Assembly (NCBI RefSeq): GCF_016107325.1
Contig: NZ_RCVT01000001.1
Span: 806,001-870,000, forward strand
Source of the DNA: Sphingomonas sp. MA1305
Lineage (GTDB): Bacteria > Pseudomonadota > Alphaproteobacteria > Sphingomonadales > Sphingomonadaceae
Reading direction: 5' to 3'
Length of the DNA: 64,000 nt
Shown here: in pieces, positions 1 to 8,883 of the stretch
Numbering within the stretch: the first letter of the stretch is position 1
How the letters are laid out: every line of letters starts with the position of its first letter
Program-made: the position numbers and the translations under genes
Notes under the pieces: generated by a model
What the model was told of the DNA's origin: nothing
What the model saw: the letters and a program-made list of their open reading frames with translations, nothing else
The model's database searches: none

Positions 1-1
1 C

Positions 2-826
2 CGCGCCTTCGCCACCATCTATGCCGCGCATCTGACCGACGTCGAAACGGCGACCGGATTCGACCATATCGTCTATGGCTGGCTGTTCTTCGGGCTCATC
101 ATGGCGGCGGTGCTGGCGATCGGCTGGCGCTGGTTCGACCGGGCTCCCGACGCGCCCGCGTTCGATCCCGCGCATCTGCCGACGCCGCGTGGCGGCATCA
201 TCGCGACGCCGATCGCGGTGCTGCTGGTCGTCGCGGCGGCAGCGGTCTGGCCGGTGTGGACCGCCGCCACCGCTCGGCCGGCGCCGTTGCCGGCAAGGGT
301 CGACCTGCCCAAGCTCAGCGGCTGGCAACGCGCTCCGCTGAGCCGGACTGCGCCGTGGCAGCCTTATTATCCCGGTGCCGACCATTATCTGTTCGGACGC
401 TATGCGCGGGGTGCCGCCGCGGTCGATCTCGCTGTCGCAGTGTTCGGATCGCAGGGCGAGGGGCACAAGATCGGCGCCTTCGGCACCGGCGTGCTGCGCG
501 AGGAGGATCGCTGGATCCGGGTCGGCGACACCGCGCCGATCGCCGAGGGCGCGGTGATGCGGATTACGGCGCCCGGTTCCCGCCGACGCACGGTGGAGCG
601 GCTCGTCGCGACGTGGTACGTCGTCGGCGACACGATAATGGCGGACGAGCGGCGGGTGAAGTTTCAGACGATGAAGGCGCGGCTGTTCGGTGGCTCGCCG
701 CGCGCGGTGGCGGTCCATCTGTCGGCGGAGATCACACCCGGTCGCGATGCGCGCGCCGACATCGCGGCCCTGGCCGCGGCGATCGGCCCGATGGATGCCT
801 TTGCCGACCGCATCGCAGGCCTTTAG
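2..826 (+). CDS. xrtA: Exosortase A C-terminus fused to EpsI domain (5' partial)
   Basis: The frame is open from the window edge, so only the last 274 residues are visible. The first visible residues (RAFATIYAAH) resemble the conserved end of the exosortase A catalytic region. They are followed by two membrane segments (roughly residues 20-40 and 60-80 of the visible part) and then a soluble EpsI-type domain of about 180 residues. Exosortases are membrane transpeptidase-like enzymes that process PEP-CTERM proteins in bacteria making exopolysaccharide. In sphingomonads EpsI is often fused to XrtA, which fits here. The stop is 2 bp before the next gene, an XrtA-associated amidotransferase, so the two are co-transcribed. 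The catalytic Cys/Arg/His lie upstream of the window and cannot be checked. Confidence 0.75.
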   Translation, partial: RAFATIYAAHLTDVETATGFDHIVYGWLFFGLIMAAVLAIGWRWFDRAPDAPAFDPAHLPTPRGGIIATPIAVLLVVAAAAVWPVWTAATARPAPLPARVDLPKLSGWQRAPLSRTAPWQPYYPGADHYLFGRYARGAAAVDLAVAVFGSQGEGHKIGAFGTGVLREEDRWIRVGDTAPIAEGAVMRITAPGSRRRTVERLVATWYVVGDTIMADERRVKFQTMKARLFGGSPRAVAVHLSAEITPGRDARADIAALAAAIGPMDAFADRIAGL

Positions 827-828
827 CC

Positions 829-2715
829 ATGTGCGGGATCGCCGGTATCTTTCATCCCGGCACGCCAAAGCCGGTCGATCCGGGCCGCATCCGGGCGATG
901 ATCGCGACACTGAGCCATCGCGGCCCCGATGGCGACGGCGTCTGGACCGCTGCCGGTGTCGGCCTGGGCCACCGCCGCCTGTCGATCATCGATCTCGAGG
1001 GTTCGCCCCAGCCGATGCACGACGGCGCCTTGAGCGTCACCTACAATGGCGAAATCTACAATTTCGCCGAGCTGCGCGCAGAGCTCGCCGCGCGCGGGGC
1101 GCGCTTCCGCACCGTCGGCGATACCGAGGTGCTACTGCATGGCTGGCGCGCCTGGGGCGCCGGGCTGCTCGACCGGCTGAACGGTATGTTTGCCTTCGCG
1201 CTGCATGACGCGGAGGCTGGAGCGCTCGTCTTGGCGCGGGACCGGCTAGGTGTGAAGCCGCTCCATTACGTCGAACTGGCCGACGGCAGCATCGCCTTCG
1301 CCTCCGAACTCAAGGCTCTGCTCGCGCATCCTCTGCTGCGGCGCGCGCCGGATCTGACCGCGGTCGAGGACTATCTCGCCTACGGTTACGTGCCCGACGA
1401 TGCCTGTATGGTCGCCGGCGTGCGCAAGCTGCCGGCAGGCCATCTGATGGTCCTGCGCCGCGGCTATGCCGTGCCGCGTCCGACCCAATGGTGGGACGTC
1501 AGCTTCGCAAACCGCGCCACCGGTTCGGCACGGCAAATGCAGGGGGAGCTGCTCGACCGGATGCGCGACGGCGTGCGCAGCCGGATGGTGGCGGATGTGC
1601 CGCTCGGCGCCTTCCTCTCGGGTGGGGTCGACAGTTCGGCGGTCGTCGCCTTGATGGCGGAGACGAGCGCGCGGGCAGTCAAGACGTGTACCATCGGCTT
1701 TGAGGAGGCCGGCCATGACGAACGCAGTCATGCCGCCGCGATCGCGCGGCGTTTCGCGACCGATCACCATGCCCAGGTTGTCGGCGCGGACGACGTCGCG
1801 CTGATCGACACCTTGGTCCAGCATTTCGACGAACCCTTCGCTGACGCCAGCGCGCTTGCCACCTATCAGGTCTGCGCGCTCGCCAGGCAGCGGGTCACGG
1901 TCGCGCTGTCGGGCGACGGCGCGGACGAGGCGTTAGCGGGCTACCGCCGCTACAAGTTCCAGGTGGCGGAAGAGCGGGTGCGCGGCCTGCTGCCGACGAT
2001 GTGGCGGCAGCGCGGTTTCGGGACGCTCGGCCGCTATTTCCCCAAGGCCGACTGGGCGCCGCGCCCGCTCCGCGCCAAGACGACGCTGCTCGCGCTCGCA
2101 ATGGACGGCGGCGAAGCCTATGCGCGTGCGGTCGGCATCACCCCGCCCGAACGCCGCGCCCGGCTGTTCACGGCGGAGGCCCGCCGTGCGCTCGGTGGCC
2201 ACCGCGCCGAAGACCGCTACGTCGCCGCGATGCGCGACGCCCCGGCGCGCGACGCGCTGGACCGCGCGCAATATGCCGACATCAAGATTTGGCTGCCGGG
2301 CGACATACTGACCAAGGTCGATCGGACCAGCATGGCCGTCAGTCTGGAGGCCCGTGAGCCGTTGCTCGACCACCGGCTCGTTTCCTTCGCCGCAACTCTG
2401 CCGGCGGCGATGCGTCTGCATCGGGGGCAGGGCAAATGGTTGATGAAGCGCAGTCTGGAACCGTATCTGCCGCACGACATCCTGTATCGGCCCAAGATGG
2501 GCTTCGTCACCCCAATTGCCGCCTGGTTCCGCGGGCCGTTGCGGGCAGAGGCCGAGGGGCTGGCGACGTCCCGCTTCCTGACCGAAACTGGCTGGTTCGA
2601 GATGGGCGAGGTGCGGCGGCTCGCTGCGGATCATGCGAGCGGCCGGGCGGATCACGGCCGTACCCTGTGGCAGCTGCTGATGCTGGAGCGCAGCGGCCGC
2701 CGCCTGTTCGGATAG
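829..2715 (+). CDS. XrtA/PEP-CTERM-associated amidotransferase (asparagine synthase family)
   Basis: A 628-residue class II glutamine amidotransferase and asparagine synthetase. The start is fixed by MCGIAGIF, in which Cys2 becomes the N-terminal nucleophile of the glutaminase domain (about residues 2-210). The synthetase domain carries the pyrophosphate loop SGGVDSS near residue 270 and SGDGADE further on. It begins 2 bp after the exosortase/EpsI gene, the place where the exosortase A-linked AsnB paralogue is found. It is therefore more likely to amidate an exopolysaccharide or cell-surface precursor than to be the housekeeping asparagine synthetase. The true acceptor cannot be told from sequence. 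Confidence 0.88.
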   Translation: MCGIAGIFHPGTPKPVDPGRIRAMIATLSHRGPDGDGVWTAAGVGLGHRRLSIIDLEGSPQPMHDGALSVTYNGEIYNFAELRAELAARGARFRTVGDTEVLLHGWRAWGAGLLDRLNGMFAFALHDAEAGALVLARDRLGVKPLHYVELADGSIAFASELKALLAHPLLRRAPDLTAVEDYLAYGYVPDDACMVAGVRKLPAGHLMVLRRGYAVPRPTQWWDVSFANRATGSARQMQGELLDRMRDGVRSRMVADVPLGAFLSGGVDSSAVVALMAETSARAVKTCTIGFEEAGHDERSHAAAIARRFATDHHAQVVGADDVALIDTLVQHFDEPFADASALATYQVCALARQRVTVALSGDGADEALAGYRRYKFQVAEERVRGLLPTMWRQRGFGTLGRYFPKADWAPRPLRAKTTLLALAMDGGEAYARAVGITPPERRARLFTAEARRALGGHRAEDRYVAAMRDAPARDALDRAQYADIKIWLPGDILTKVDRTSMAVSLEAREPLLDHRLVSFAATLPAAMRLHRGQGKWLMKRSLEPYLPHDILYRPKMGFVTPIAAWFRGPLRAEAEGLATSRFLTETGWFEMGEVRRLAADHASGRADHGRTLWQLLMLERSGRRLFG

Positions 2716-2760
2716 CGTCACGTCGGGAAACGCTTGGTGTCACATGGCTGTCACCAAACC

Positions 2761-2776
2761 CTAACTCGCCGTTTAC
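2761..2776 (+). promoter_or_regulatory. CtrA-like motif (CTAA-N7-TTTAC) before the chemoreceptor gene
   Basis: CTAA, seven bases, then TTTAC lies 24 bp before the chemoreceptor start. The alphaproteobacterial CtrA consensus is TTAA-N7-TTAAC, so this has two mismatches. It is reported because similar motifs precede cheA and cheY in this window. Confidence 0.25.
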
Positions 2777-2799
2777 TGTCCGATCCTAGTAGACGCACC

Positions 2800-4110
2800 A
2801 TGCTTCTGGACGTGAACCTGATCCGCGATGGTTCGGTGTCGACGCTGTTGCGCGACGGGGCGGCGGACACCTGCTCGCTAAAGCGAACGGCATCCCTGGC
2901 GGACGCCATCGCGCTATTCCGCACCTACCCCGATTTGCGCCTGCTCGCCATTGTCGATGCGGAGGAACGCCCGATCGGCGTGGTGCGCGAACTCGACGTG
3001 CGCGGCATTCTGTTCAATCCATTCGGTCATGCGCTGATGCAAAATCCCAGCTTCGGCGGCTCGCTGGACGCGCTGATCCGACCCTGTGCCAAGGCCGAGG
3101 CGGATCTGCCGCCGGACGCCTTGCTCACCACCTACGCGCGCTCGGGCAGCGAAGCTCTGATATTGACCCGCGCCGGCCGCTTCCATGCGGTCGTCGATGC
3201 GGCAGGGTTCGCCCGCTTGGCGGCGGAGCGGGATCGCATCCTCACGGCAGAGCGGAGCGCCCGCGCGGCGCGGCTGGATGAGGCGGGCCGGGCCTTTACC
3301 GCCGAAGTGACGGCGCTGACCGCCGAACTGTCGCGGATTGCAGGCGACATCGGCGCGGTGGCGTCGACATTGGTGGCGCGCGCCGGCGCTTCCCGGCAGG
3401 ATGCCGCGTCCGTCGCGGCGGCTGCAACGCAGACGGTTCACGCATTGGAGGAAATCGCCGAACGCGGGCGCGCGCTGTCCGAAACCCTCGATAACATCGC
3501 CGGCAACACCGCCTCCGCGACGACGATCCGCCGCCATGCGCGTGCGGCGATGATGCATGCCGGCGAACGCGTCAGTGCGCTCGGCGCCTCCGCCGTCGCG
3601 ATCGATGACATGCTCCAATTGATCCAGAGCATCGCCCGACAGACCAATTTGCTGGCGCTCAACGCCGGGATCGAGGCATCGCGGGCGGGGACGCTTGGGC
3701 AAGGGTTCGCGGTCGTCGCCAGCGAGGTGAAATCCCTTGCCAACCAAACGACCGTGACCGCACGCGATGTCGGCGGGCGGGTCGACGGCATGCAGGCTCT
3801 GCTCGGCGAAGTGATCGCGGGTCACCGCCAGCTCGAACAGGCGATGGAGGCGATTGCGTCGACCGCGCAGCAGATCGAGCTGGCGCTCGATCATCAGGCC
3901 GAAGCGACGCGGGTGATCGCCGTCAACGTCTGCGATTCGGTTGAGGCGGGCGGCGACATCGGTGAGCGGACGCAAACGATCAGCGCGCAAGCGGCAGCGG
4001 TCGAGGAGGATGCCGCGGCGCTCGAACGCTTGTCGCAGACCTTGGCGGGCTCGACGGCGACGCTGCGCGGGCGGGCGCAGGCATTCGTCGACCTGACTAG
4101 CGCGCTCTGA
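2800..4110 (+). CDS. Soluble methyl-accepting chemotaxis-type receptor
   Basis: A 436-residue protein. The start ATG at 2800 gives [11 protein letters not shown]; an in-frame GTG upstream at 2734 is less likely. The C-terminal half holds the chemoreceptor signalling hairpin, with the conserved tip around [15 protein letters not shown] and [12 protein letters not shown], which binds CheA and CheW. No transmembrane segment is visible, so it is cytoplasmic. The N-terminal ~170 residues resemble a CBS-pair-like sensory region (for example [14 protein letters not shown]), suggesting detection of an internal ligand; this part is tentative. It lies 18 kb from the che cluster but is the only receptor in the window. 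Alternatively it could signal to a non-flagellar Che system. Confidence 0.8.
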   Translation: MLLDVNLIRDGSVSTLLRDGAADTCSLKRTASLADAIALFRTYPDLRLLAIVDAEERPIGVVRELDVRGILFNPFGHALMQNPSFGGSLDALIRPCAKAEADLPPDALLTTYARSGSEALILTRAGRFHAVVDAAGFARLAAERDRILTAERSARAARLDEAGRAFTAEVTALTAELSRIAGDIGAVASTLVARAGASRQDAASVAAAATQTVHALEEIAERGRALSETLDNIAGNTASATTIRRHARAAMMHAGERVSALGASAVAIDDMLQLIQSIARQTNLLALNAGIEASRAGTLGQGFAVVASEVKSLANQTTVTARDVGGRVDGMQALLGEVIAGHRQLEQAMEAIASTAQQIELALDHQAEATRVIAVNVCDSVEAGGDIGERTQTISAQAAAVEEDAAALERLSQTLAGSTATLRGRAQAFVDLTSAL

Positions 4111-4539
4111 TCAGAAGACCGCCAGTGCGGCATGCAGGGTCAGGGCAATCAACATCAGTGTCGACGCCAGGAACAAGCGCAAGCGCCATGCGACGCGATT
4201 TACGGTCGCCTGCACCAGGCTGTGGACCACGCGCAGCGCCACATAGGCCCAGGCGATCCAGGCGTTGACGCCTGCACCGGTCCCGGTCAGCGCAATCACC
4301 GTGCAGACCGCATAGAATAACGTCGGCTGTTCGGTGAGGTGGTTGTAATTGTGCGCCTTCCATTGCGCCTGTGACGGAAGCGCCCGATCGGCGTCGGCGG
4401 CCTTGGTTCCGACCAACGTGTTGAGGTCGATCCCCGCCGCGCGCATGGCCGGCAGCCGCGTGGCAATAGTCCAGACGAGCATCACCAGCGTCCAGGCGAT
4501 CAGCGCGACCATGGGTGGCAGGATGGGACTGTGCATCAC
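4111..4539 (-). CDS. MAPEG family membrane protein
   Basis: A 142-residue protein with four hydrophobic segments and the MAPEG-like signature around AHNYNHLTEQPTLFYA (about residues 65-80), which in this family helps bind glutathione or lipid substrates. Bacterial members are mostly uncharacterised inner-membrane proteins. It starts with MM at 4539 and converges on the chemoreceptor gene, its stop codon abutting that gene's stop with no spacer. It lies 20 bp after a secreted protein gene on the same strand and may be co-transcribed with it. Confidence 0.75.
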   Translation of the reverse strand: MMHSPILPPMVALIAWTLVMLVWTIATRLPAMRAAGIDLNTLVGTKAADADRALPSQAQWKAHNYNHLTEQPTLFYAVCTVIALTGTGAGVNAWIAWAYVALRVVHSLVQATVNRVAWRLRLFLASTLMLIALTLHAALAVF

Positions 4540-4559
4540 GGGCCTTCCAACGCGACGGG

Positions 4560-5132
4560 TCAGCGTCGCGGTGCGATTTGGTGGACGAAGCGGAGCGGGG
4601 TCGCGGTGGTGCCGGCGGCGAGCTGACTGGGGTCGGCAATCCGCTGGTCGACGACGATCAGATTGTCGCTGTCGCCGTTGGGTAGCGCACGCGTCTGTAT
4701 CTCGCCGTGGATGTGGATGCCGCCCTGATCCAGCTCGATCGGCGGTTGCGCGCTAAAGCCCCCGGTGCGGGCGACGTAGGACGCGGCGACACGCTGATAG
4801 GCCGTGAGATCGGTCGGGCCGGCGGACGGGTGCGCGGCGCGCAACGAGCAGGCGTGGAAGGGCGGCAGTTCGAGCGTCACGGTGAACCTCTCCCCGCCAT
4901 CGCGCAGCAGCCAGCCGCGACCGGGGTCGTCGCGCAGGATGATCCGCACGTCCGACGCCGACAAGGGCGTCGCCTTTTTAGCCGACATCAGCCTGTCGAG
5001 GGCGGCATCATCCGGGAAGGTATGGAGGCAGATTTCGTCGTAGAGCGTGGCCATGCGGGCGACATCGGTCGCGGCCGGCGATGGAGCGGCAGGTGGGATC
5101 TGCAGCAGCGCGCCCATCAACAGCGGTATCAT
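4560..5132 (-). CDS. Hypothetical exported protein
   Basis: A 190-residue protein not recognised as a named family. The start at 5132 is chosen because it gives a signal-peptide-like N-terminus (MIPLLMGALLQIPPAAPSPA); a longer frame upstream adds only basic, poorly structured sequence. The rest is a soluble domain with two cysteines (in ICLHTFPDD and FHACSLRAA) and motifs such as RDDPGRGWLLRDGGERFTV. The pattern suggests a periplasmic protein, perhaps a lysozyme-inhibitor-like or sphingomonad-specific domain, but no function can be assigned. It may be in an operon with the MAPEG gene downstream. Confidence 0.6.
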   Translation of the reverse strand: MIPLLMGALLQIPPAAPSPAATDVARMATLYDEICLHTFPDDAALDRLMSAKKATPLSASDVRIILRDDPGRGWLLRDGGERFTVTLELPPFHACSLRAAHPSAGPTDLTAYQRVAASYVARTGGFSAQPPIELDQGGIHIHGEIQTRALPNGDSDNLIVVDQRIADPSQLAAGTTATPLRFVHQIAPRR

Positions 5133-5256
5133 GACATCGGCCCCCCTCTGACGCGTGCCGAGTGTGGACCGATAGCACGACGAGGTAAAGGCGGTCGGGC
5201 AGCGCCGCCGGTCCGGGTGCGGCACGCTATCCCGGTACGCCGCGCCGATACGAAGA

Positions 5257-5280
5257 GGGGCGGAAGTCGCCTTCCGCCCC
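5257..5280 (-). terminator. Hairpin after the DHS-like gene
   Basis: A perfect 10-bp stem (GGGGCGGAAG / CTTCCGCCCC) with a 4-base loop starts 7 bp after the stop codon of the leftward deoxyhypusine-synthase-like gene. The following T-run is weak (CTCTTCG), so termination efficiency is uncertain. Confidence 0.6.
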
Positions 5281-5287
5281 GGTTGAA

Positions 5288-6370
5288 TTACTTGTCGAAG
5301 ATCGCGCCCCACTTGCGGACGGGGCGGTCCTTCCAGTGGCCACGATGATAAGCGTCCGACGCGAGCAGCGGCATCACGCTGCCCGCCTCGGCGAATACCA
5401 TCTGCTCGATGCCGGTGTTGACCTTGCCCCAGCTCGCCGCCTCCTGCAGCGTCGACGAGGAGCAGGCGCCGTCGCGGACGTCGGCGACGGTGATCTGAAC
5501 GGCGTATTTGTGGACCTCGACATCTTCGTGGCCGAGGATCTCGGCGCAGACGACGGTGTCCTGGATGAAGTTCTTCGGCACGCCGCCGCCGATCATCAGC
5601 AGGCCGGTGGTGCCGGCCTGGATCTTGATCTCGGTCAACTCGCGGAAGTCGGCGACCGCGTCGATCATCAGATAGGGCTTGCCCGCCTTGGCATTGTCCA
5701 CCTGATGCTTGACCAGACCGAAGCCGGCCGAGGAGTCGACGAACGCCGGGCAGAAGATCGGCACGTCATGCTCATAGGCGAGCTTGACCAGGCTGTTCTC
5801 CTTCTTGCCGTGCTCCGCCAGATACTTGCCCATCGCGCGGATGAACTCGCGGCTCGAATAGGCGCGCGGCTCCAGCTCGTTCGCGATCTTGTTGATCGTG
5901 AAGTCGCAGTCCTGCAGCTGCTCCTCGTCGATATAGGTGTCGTAGATGCGGTCGATGTAGAGCGAGCGCAGCGTGTCGTCGTCGGGGATCTCGAGCGCCT
6001 GATAATGCTTGTGGCCGAGGCCTTCGAAGAAATCCATGTCGACGATGGTCGCGCCGGTGGCGACGACGACATCGACCATGTTGTTGCGGATCAGCTCCGC
6101 ATACAGGTCCATGCAGCCGCCCGCCGAGGTCGAGCCGGCGATGACCAGGCAGACGGTGCAATCCTTGTCGGCCAGCATCTCGTTGTAGATCTTCGTCGCG
6201 CGGCCGAGGTCGCGGCTGGTGAAGCTCATCTCGCTCATCGCGTCGACGATCGGGCGGGCGTCGAAGCTCTTGATGTCGATATGCTTGACCTGCTTCGACA
6301 GGAGCTCGGCCTTGCGGGTGTCGTTGATCGGCGCGTTGGCGCTGGCGGTTTTGGTGAGAGAATCGGTCAT
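5288..6370 (-). CDS. Deoxyhypusine synthase-like enzyme (homospermidine-type polyamine synthase)
   Basis: A 360-residue deoxyhypusine synthase family protein. The start MTDSLTK at 6370 is preferred over an in-frame upstream ATG at 6445. Family motifs include VIAGSTSAGG and GATIVDMD in the NAD-binding region and EAASWGKVN, whose Lys316 matches the catalytic lysine that forms the imine intermediate in eukaryotic DHS. Bacteria lack eIF5A/hypusine, and DHS-like enzymes in alphaproteobacteria join aminobutyl groups to make homospermidine or a guanidino precursor of it. The neighbouring PLP decarboxylase would supply the diamine. Whether the substrate is putrescine or agmatine cannot be decided from sequence. 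Confidence 0.85.
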   Translation of the reverse strand: MTDSLTKTASANAPINDTRKAELLSKQVKHIDIKSFDARPIVDAMSEMSFTSRDLGRATKIYNEMLADKDCTVCLVIAGSTSAGGCMDLYAELIRNNMVDVVVATGATIVDMDFFEGLGHKHYQALEIPDDDTLRSLYIDRIYDTYIDEEQLQDCDFTINKIANELEPRAYSSREFIRAMGKYLAEHGKKENSLVKLAYEHDVPIFCPAFVDSSAGFGLVKHQVDNAKAGKPYLMIDAVADFRELTEIKIQAGTTGLLMIGGGVPKNFIQDTVVCAEILGHEDVEVHKYAVQITVADVRDGACSSSTLQEAASWGKVNTGIEQMVFAEAGSVMPLLASDAYHRGHWKDRPVRKWGAIFDK

Positions 6371-6431
6371 GACTGGCCTTTGCCTGTTCCAAGACCCGCC
6401 GTCGTTGATGGGGACGCGGAAACCCAAACGG

Positions 6432-6460
6432 CCCCCTCCCGCCATCAGGCGGGAAGGGGA
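6432..6460. repeat. Palindromic hairpin between the two polyamine genes
   Basis: An imperfect inverted repeat with arms close to CCCCTCCCGCC and GGCGGGAAGGGG lies in the 114-bp gap between the decarboxylase and the DHS-like gene. It resembles the CCCTCCCGC-type repeat seen at 16.9 kb and around the DUF559 gene at 56.4-56.8 kb. On the minus strand it could attenuate read-through or stabilise mRNA. Confidence 0.5.
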
Positions 6461-6484
6461 AGAGGTTGAACTAGAAGGACGTCG

Positions 6485-7732
6485 TTACAGCTTGACGACG
6501 TTCGGCTGAACCGCCGGCTGCTCGCCCGTGTACATCGAGTGCATCGGCTCGTCCGAAACAGTGACCGTCTCGCCGGTGCCGAAGCCGTTGAAGGCGGTGC
6601 GCATCGCCGCGCCATAGGCGCCGAGCATACCGACCTCGATGAAGTCGCCGGTGCCGACGTCGGCGGGAAGCGGGAACGGCCCCTCCATCCGGTCGAGGTC
6701 GTCGCAGGTCGGGCCCCAGAAGCTGAACGGATGATCGCGCACCGTCGACTGCGGCTCGCGCAGCAGCGCCACCGGATAGGTCCAGCCGATATGCGCGGCA
6801 TCGAACAGCGAACCGTAGGCGCCGTCGTTGATGTACAGCTCGTTGCCGCGGCGACGCTCGACGCGCACCACGACCGAACTATACTCGGCCGACAAGGCCC
6901 GGCCCGGCTCCGCCCACAATTCCGCCGAATAGCTGATCGGCAGGCTTTCGAAGGCGCGGTGGATCGTCTCGAAATAGCGCTCCAGCGGCGGCGGCGTCAT
7001 GCCCGGATAGACCGACGGGAAGCCGCCACCGACGTCGATCACGTCGACCGTCACCGCCGCCAGCACGATCGCAGCGCGGACGCGCTCTATCGCATTGGCA
7101 TAGGCTTCCGGCGTCATCGCCTGGCTGCCGACGTGGAAGCAGATGCCGAGCGCGTCCGCCACCTGGCGGGTGCGGATCAGCAGCTCCTTCGCCTCGTCCG
7201 GGCCGACGCCGAACTTGGCGCCGAGCGACAGCGCGGAATGCTCCGACGACACGCGCAGCCGCACGCACAGCGTCAGGTCGGTCGCGACCTCGCCGGCGTC
7301 GCCGGTGGTGGCGCGGACGATCTTTTCCAGCTCCTCGATCGAGTCGAGGCTGAAGGTGCGGACGCCATGGTCGAAATACGCCTCGCGGATCGCTTCCTCG
7401 GCCTTGACCGGGTGCATGAAGCACAGGCCGGCGCCGGGAACGGTGCGCGCCACGAGGCGCACCTCGGCGATCGACGCGACGTCGAAGGTGGTGATGCCGT
7501 TGGCGTACAGCGTCCGGATCAACGCCGGATCCGGGTTCGCCTTGACCGCATACATGGCCTTGCCCGGAAACTTCTCCGAAAAGAAGCGGGCGGCCCGTGC
7601 CGCGGCGTGCGGACGGATCAGCGTCACCGGTTCGACCGGCTTAGCCTTGGCGATGTCGATGCCGCCTCCGAAAACGGGGGAGCCGGCGGTCGAGAGGGGC
7701 GCTAGCCCCAGCGCGCGATGATGCTGGTGCAA
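6485..7732 (-). CDS. Type III PLP-dependent decarboxylase (ornithine/lysine decarboxylase family)
   Basis: A 415-residue alanine-racemase-fold decarboxylase. PLP would be bound by Lys64 in AMYAVKANPD; CFHVGSQ, GGGFPSVYPG and GPTCDDLDRM (Cys-Asp pair near the active site) are typical of the family. It probably decarboxylates ornithine to putrescine, possibly also lysine. The start is unusual: a TTG at 7732 follows GGAGG (7742-7746) at a 9-bp spacing and gives LHQHHRALG. An ATG 10 codons upstream (7762) is in frame but has no ribosome binding site and would place the GGAGG inside the gene. It lies 114 bp upstream of the DHS-like synthase, consistent with a polyamine pathway. Confidence 0.87.
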   Translation of the reverse strand: MHQHHRALGLAPLSTAGSPVFGGGIDIAKAKPVEPVTLIRPHAAARAARFFSEKFPGKAMYAVKANPDPALIRTLYANGITTFDVASIAEVRLVARTVPGAGLCFMHPVKAEEAIREAYFDHGVRTFSLDSIEELEKIVRATTGDAGEVATDLTLCVRLRVSSEHSALSLGAKFGVGPDEAKELLIRTRQVADALGICFHVGSQAMTPEAYANAIERVRAAIVLAAVTVDVIDVGGGFPSVYPGMTPPPLERYFETIHRAFESLPISYSAELWAEPGRALSAEYSSVVVRVERRRGNELYINDGAYGSLFDAAHIGWTYPVALLREPQSTVRDHPFSFWGPTCDDLDRMEGPFPLPADVGTGDFIEVGMLGAYGAAMRTAFNGFGTGETVTVSDEPMHSMYTGEQPAVQPNVVKL

Positions 7733-7872
7733 CTCAAGGGACCTCCAATTGCCTTGCGGCATGACGACGACAAAAGCTGCCTTGCGGTTGGAAGTCCCAT
7801 GGGGCAGCGGAGGCGCGAGTTAGGGACGATGTTTGCCCGTGTAAAGTAGGTTGGGGCGCGAAAGGACGAAAA

Positions 7873-8883
7873 GTGACGATTTTGCGACAACCGACACGGG
7901 CAGGGGTGCGCGATGCCGCTGAAAAGGTCGCCCGGATTCTTCCGCCGACGCCGTTATTTACGTTTGAAATCAAGGGGATGCGCGTCGCCTTCAAGGCGGA
8001 GTCGCTGCAGCCGATCGGCGCGTTCAAAATCCGCGGCGCCTGGCACCGGTTGACCGCCTTGGACGAGGAATCGCGCCGTCGGGGCGTCGTCGCCTTCTCC
8101 AGCGGCAATCATGCGCAGGGCATTGCCTGGGCGGCGAAGCGACTCGGCATGCCGGCGACGATCGTCATGCCCGCCGATGCGCCCGCGGCGAAGCTCAACG
8201 GCACGCTGGCGCTGGGCGCCGAGGTGGTCCGCTACGACCGGGCGACCGAATCGCGCGAGCGGATCGCGGCACAGCTGGCGGAAGCGCGCGGCGCCACCTT
8301 GGTGCCGAGCTTCGACGACCCGTGGATCATCGAAGGCCAGGGCAGCGCCGGCATCGAGGCGGCGGCGCAGATGACGGCGGCGGGGCTCGGCGCGCCGGCG
8401 GAGGTCGTCATCCCCTGTGGCGGCGGCGGGCTGGCGGCGGGGATCGCGCTGGCGCTGCCCGAAGCGGCGATCACCGTCGTCGAACCGGAGGGCTGGGACG
8501 ACATGCGCCGAAGCCTGGAGGCGAGCTGGATCGAACCGGTCGGCCCCAACCCGCCGCCGACCGCCTGCGACTCGCTGCAGACGCAACGCGTTTCGCCGCT
8601 GACCTTCGACGTGCTGTCGCGGCGCGACGCGCGCGGCCTGGCGGTCAGCGAGGCGGAGGTGCGGATGGCGCAGCGCTGGGCGGCGGAGCATCTGCGGCTG
8701 GTCGTCGAGCCGGGCGGCGCGGTCGCGCTGGCCGCCCTGCTCGCCGGCAAGGTGGCACCGGTGCCGGGGCTACTCGTCATCCTGTCGGGCGGCAACGTCG
8801 ACATCGACGCCTATGCCCGGGCGATCGCGGCGCCGGCGGCAGCACCGGTCGATCCCGCGCCGGTGCGGGGGCTAGTGGCATGA
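7873..8883 (+). CDS. Threonine/serine dehydratase
   Basis: A 336-residue fold-type II PLP enzyme starting with GTG. Lys52 in GAFKIRGA is the PLP-binding lysine, SSGNHAQGIAWA is the substrate loop, and CGGGGLAAG is the phosphate-binding glycine loop. It deaminates threonine (or serine) to 2-oxobutyrate (or pyruvate). There is no C-terminal ACT regulatory domain, so it is of the short catabolic type rather than long IlvA. It is divergent from the decarboxylase and overlaps the next small gene by 4 bp (ATGA). Confidence 0.87.
   Translation: MTILRQPTRAGVRDAAEKVARILPPTPLFTFEIKGMRVAFKAESLQPIGAFKIRGAWHRLTALDEESRRRGVVAFSSGNHAQGIAWAAKRLGMPATIVMPADAPAAKLNGTLALGAEVVRYDRATESRERIAAQLAEARGATLVPSFDDPWIIEGQGSAGIEAAAQMTAAGLGAPAEVVIPCGGGGLAAGIALALPEAAITVVEPEGWDDMRRSLEASWIEPVGPNPPPTACDSLQTQRVSPLTFDVLSRRDARGLAVSEAEVRMAQRWAAEHLRLVVEPGGAVALAALLAGKVAPVPGLLVILSGGNVDIDAYARAIAAPAAAPVDPAPVRGLVA

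Noticed and set aside
5336-6469. A 377-codon plus-strand frame across the DHS-like gene
   Set aside because: Rich in Asp/Arg/Val as expected of an antisense shadow; no family features.
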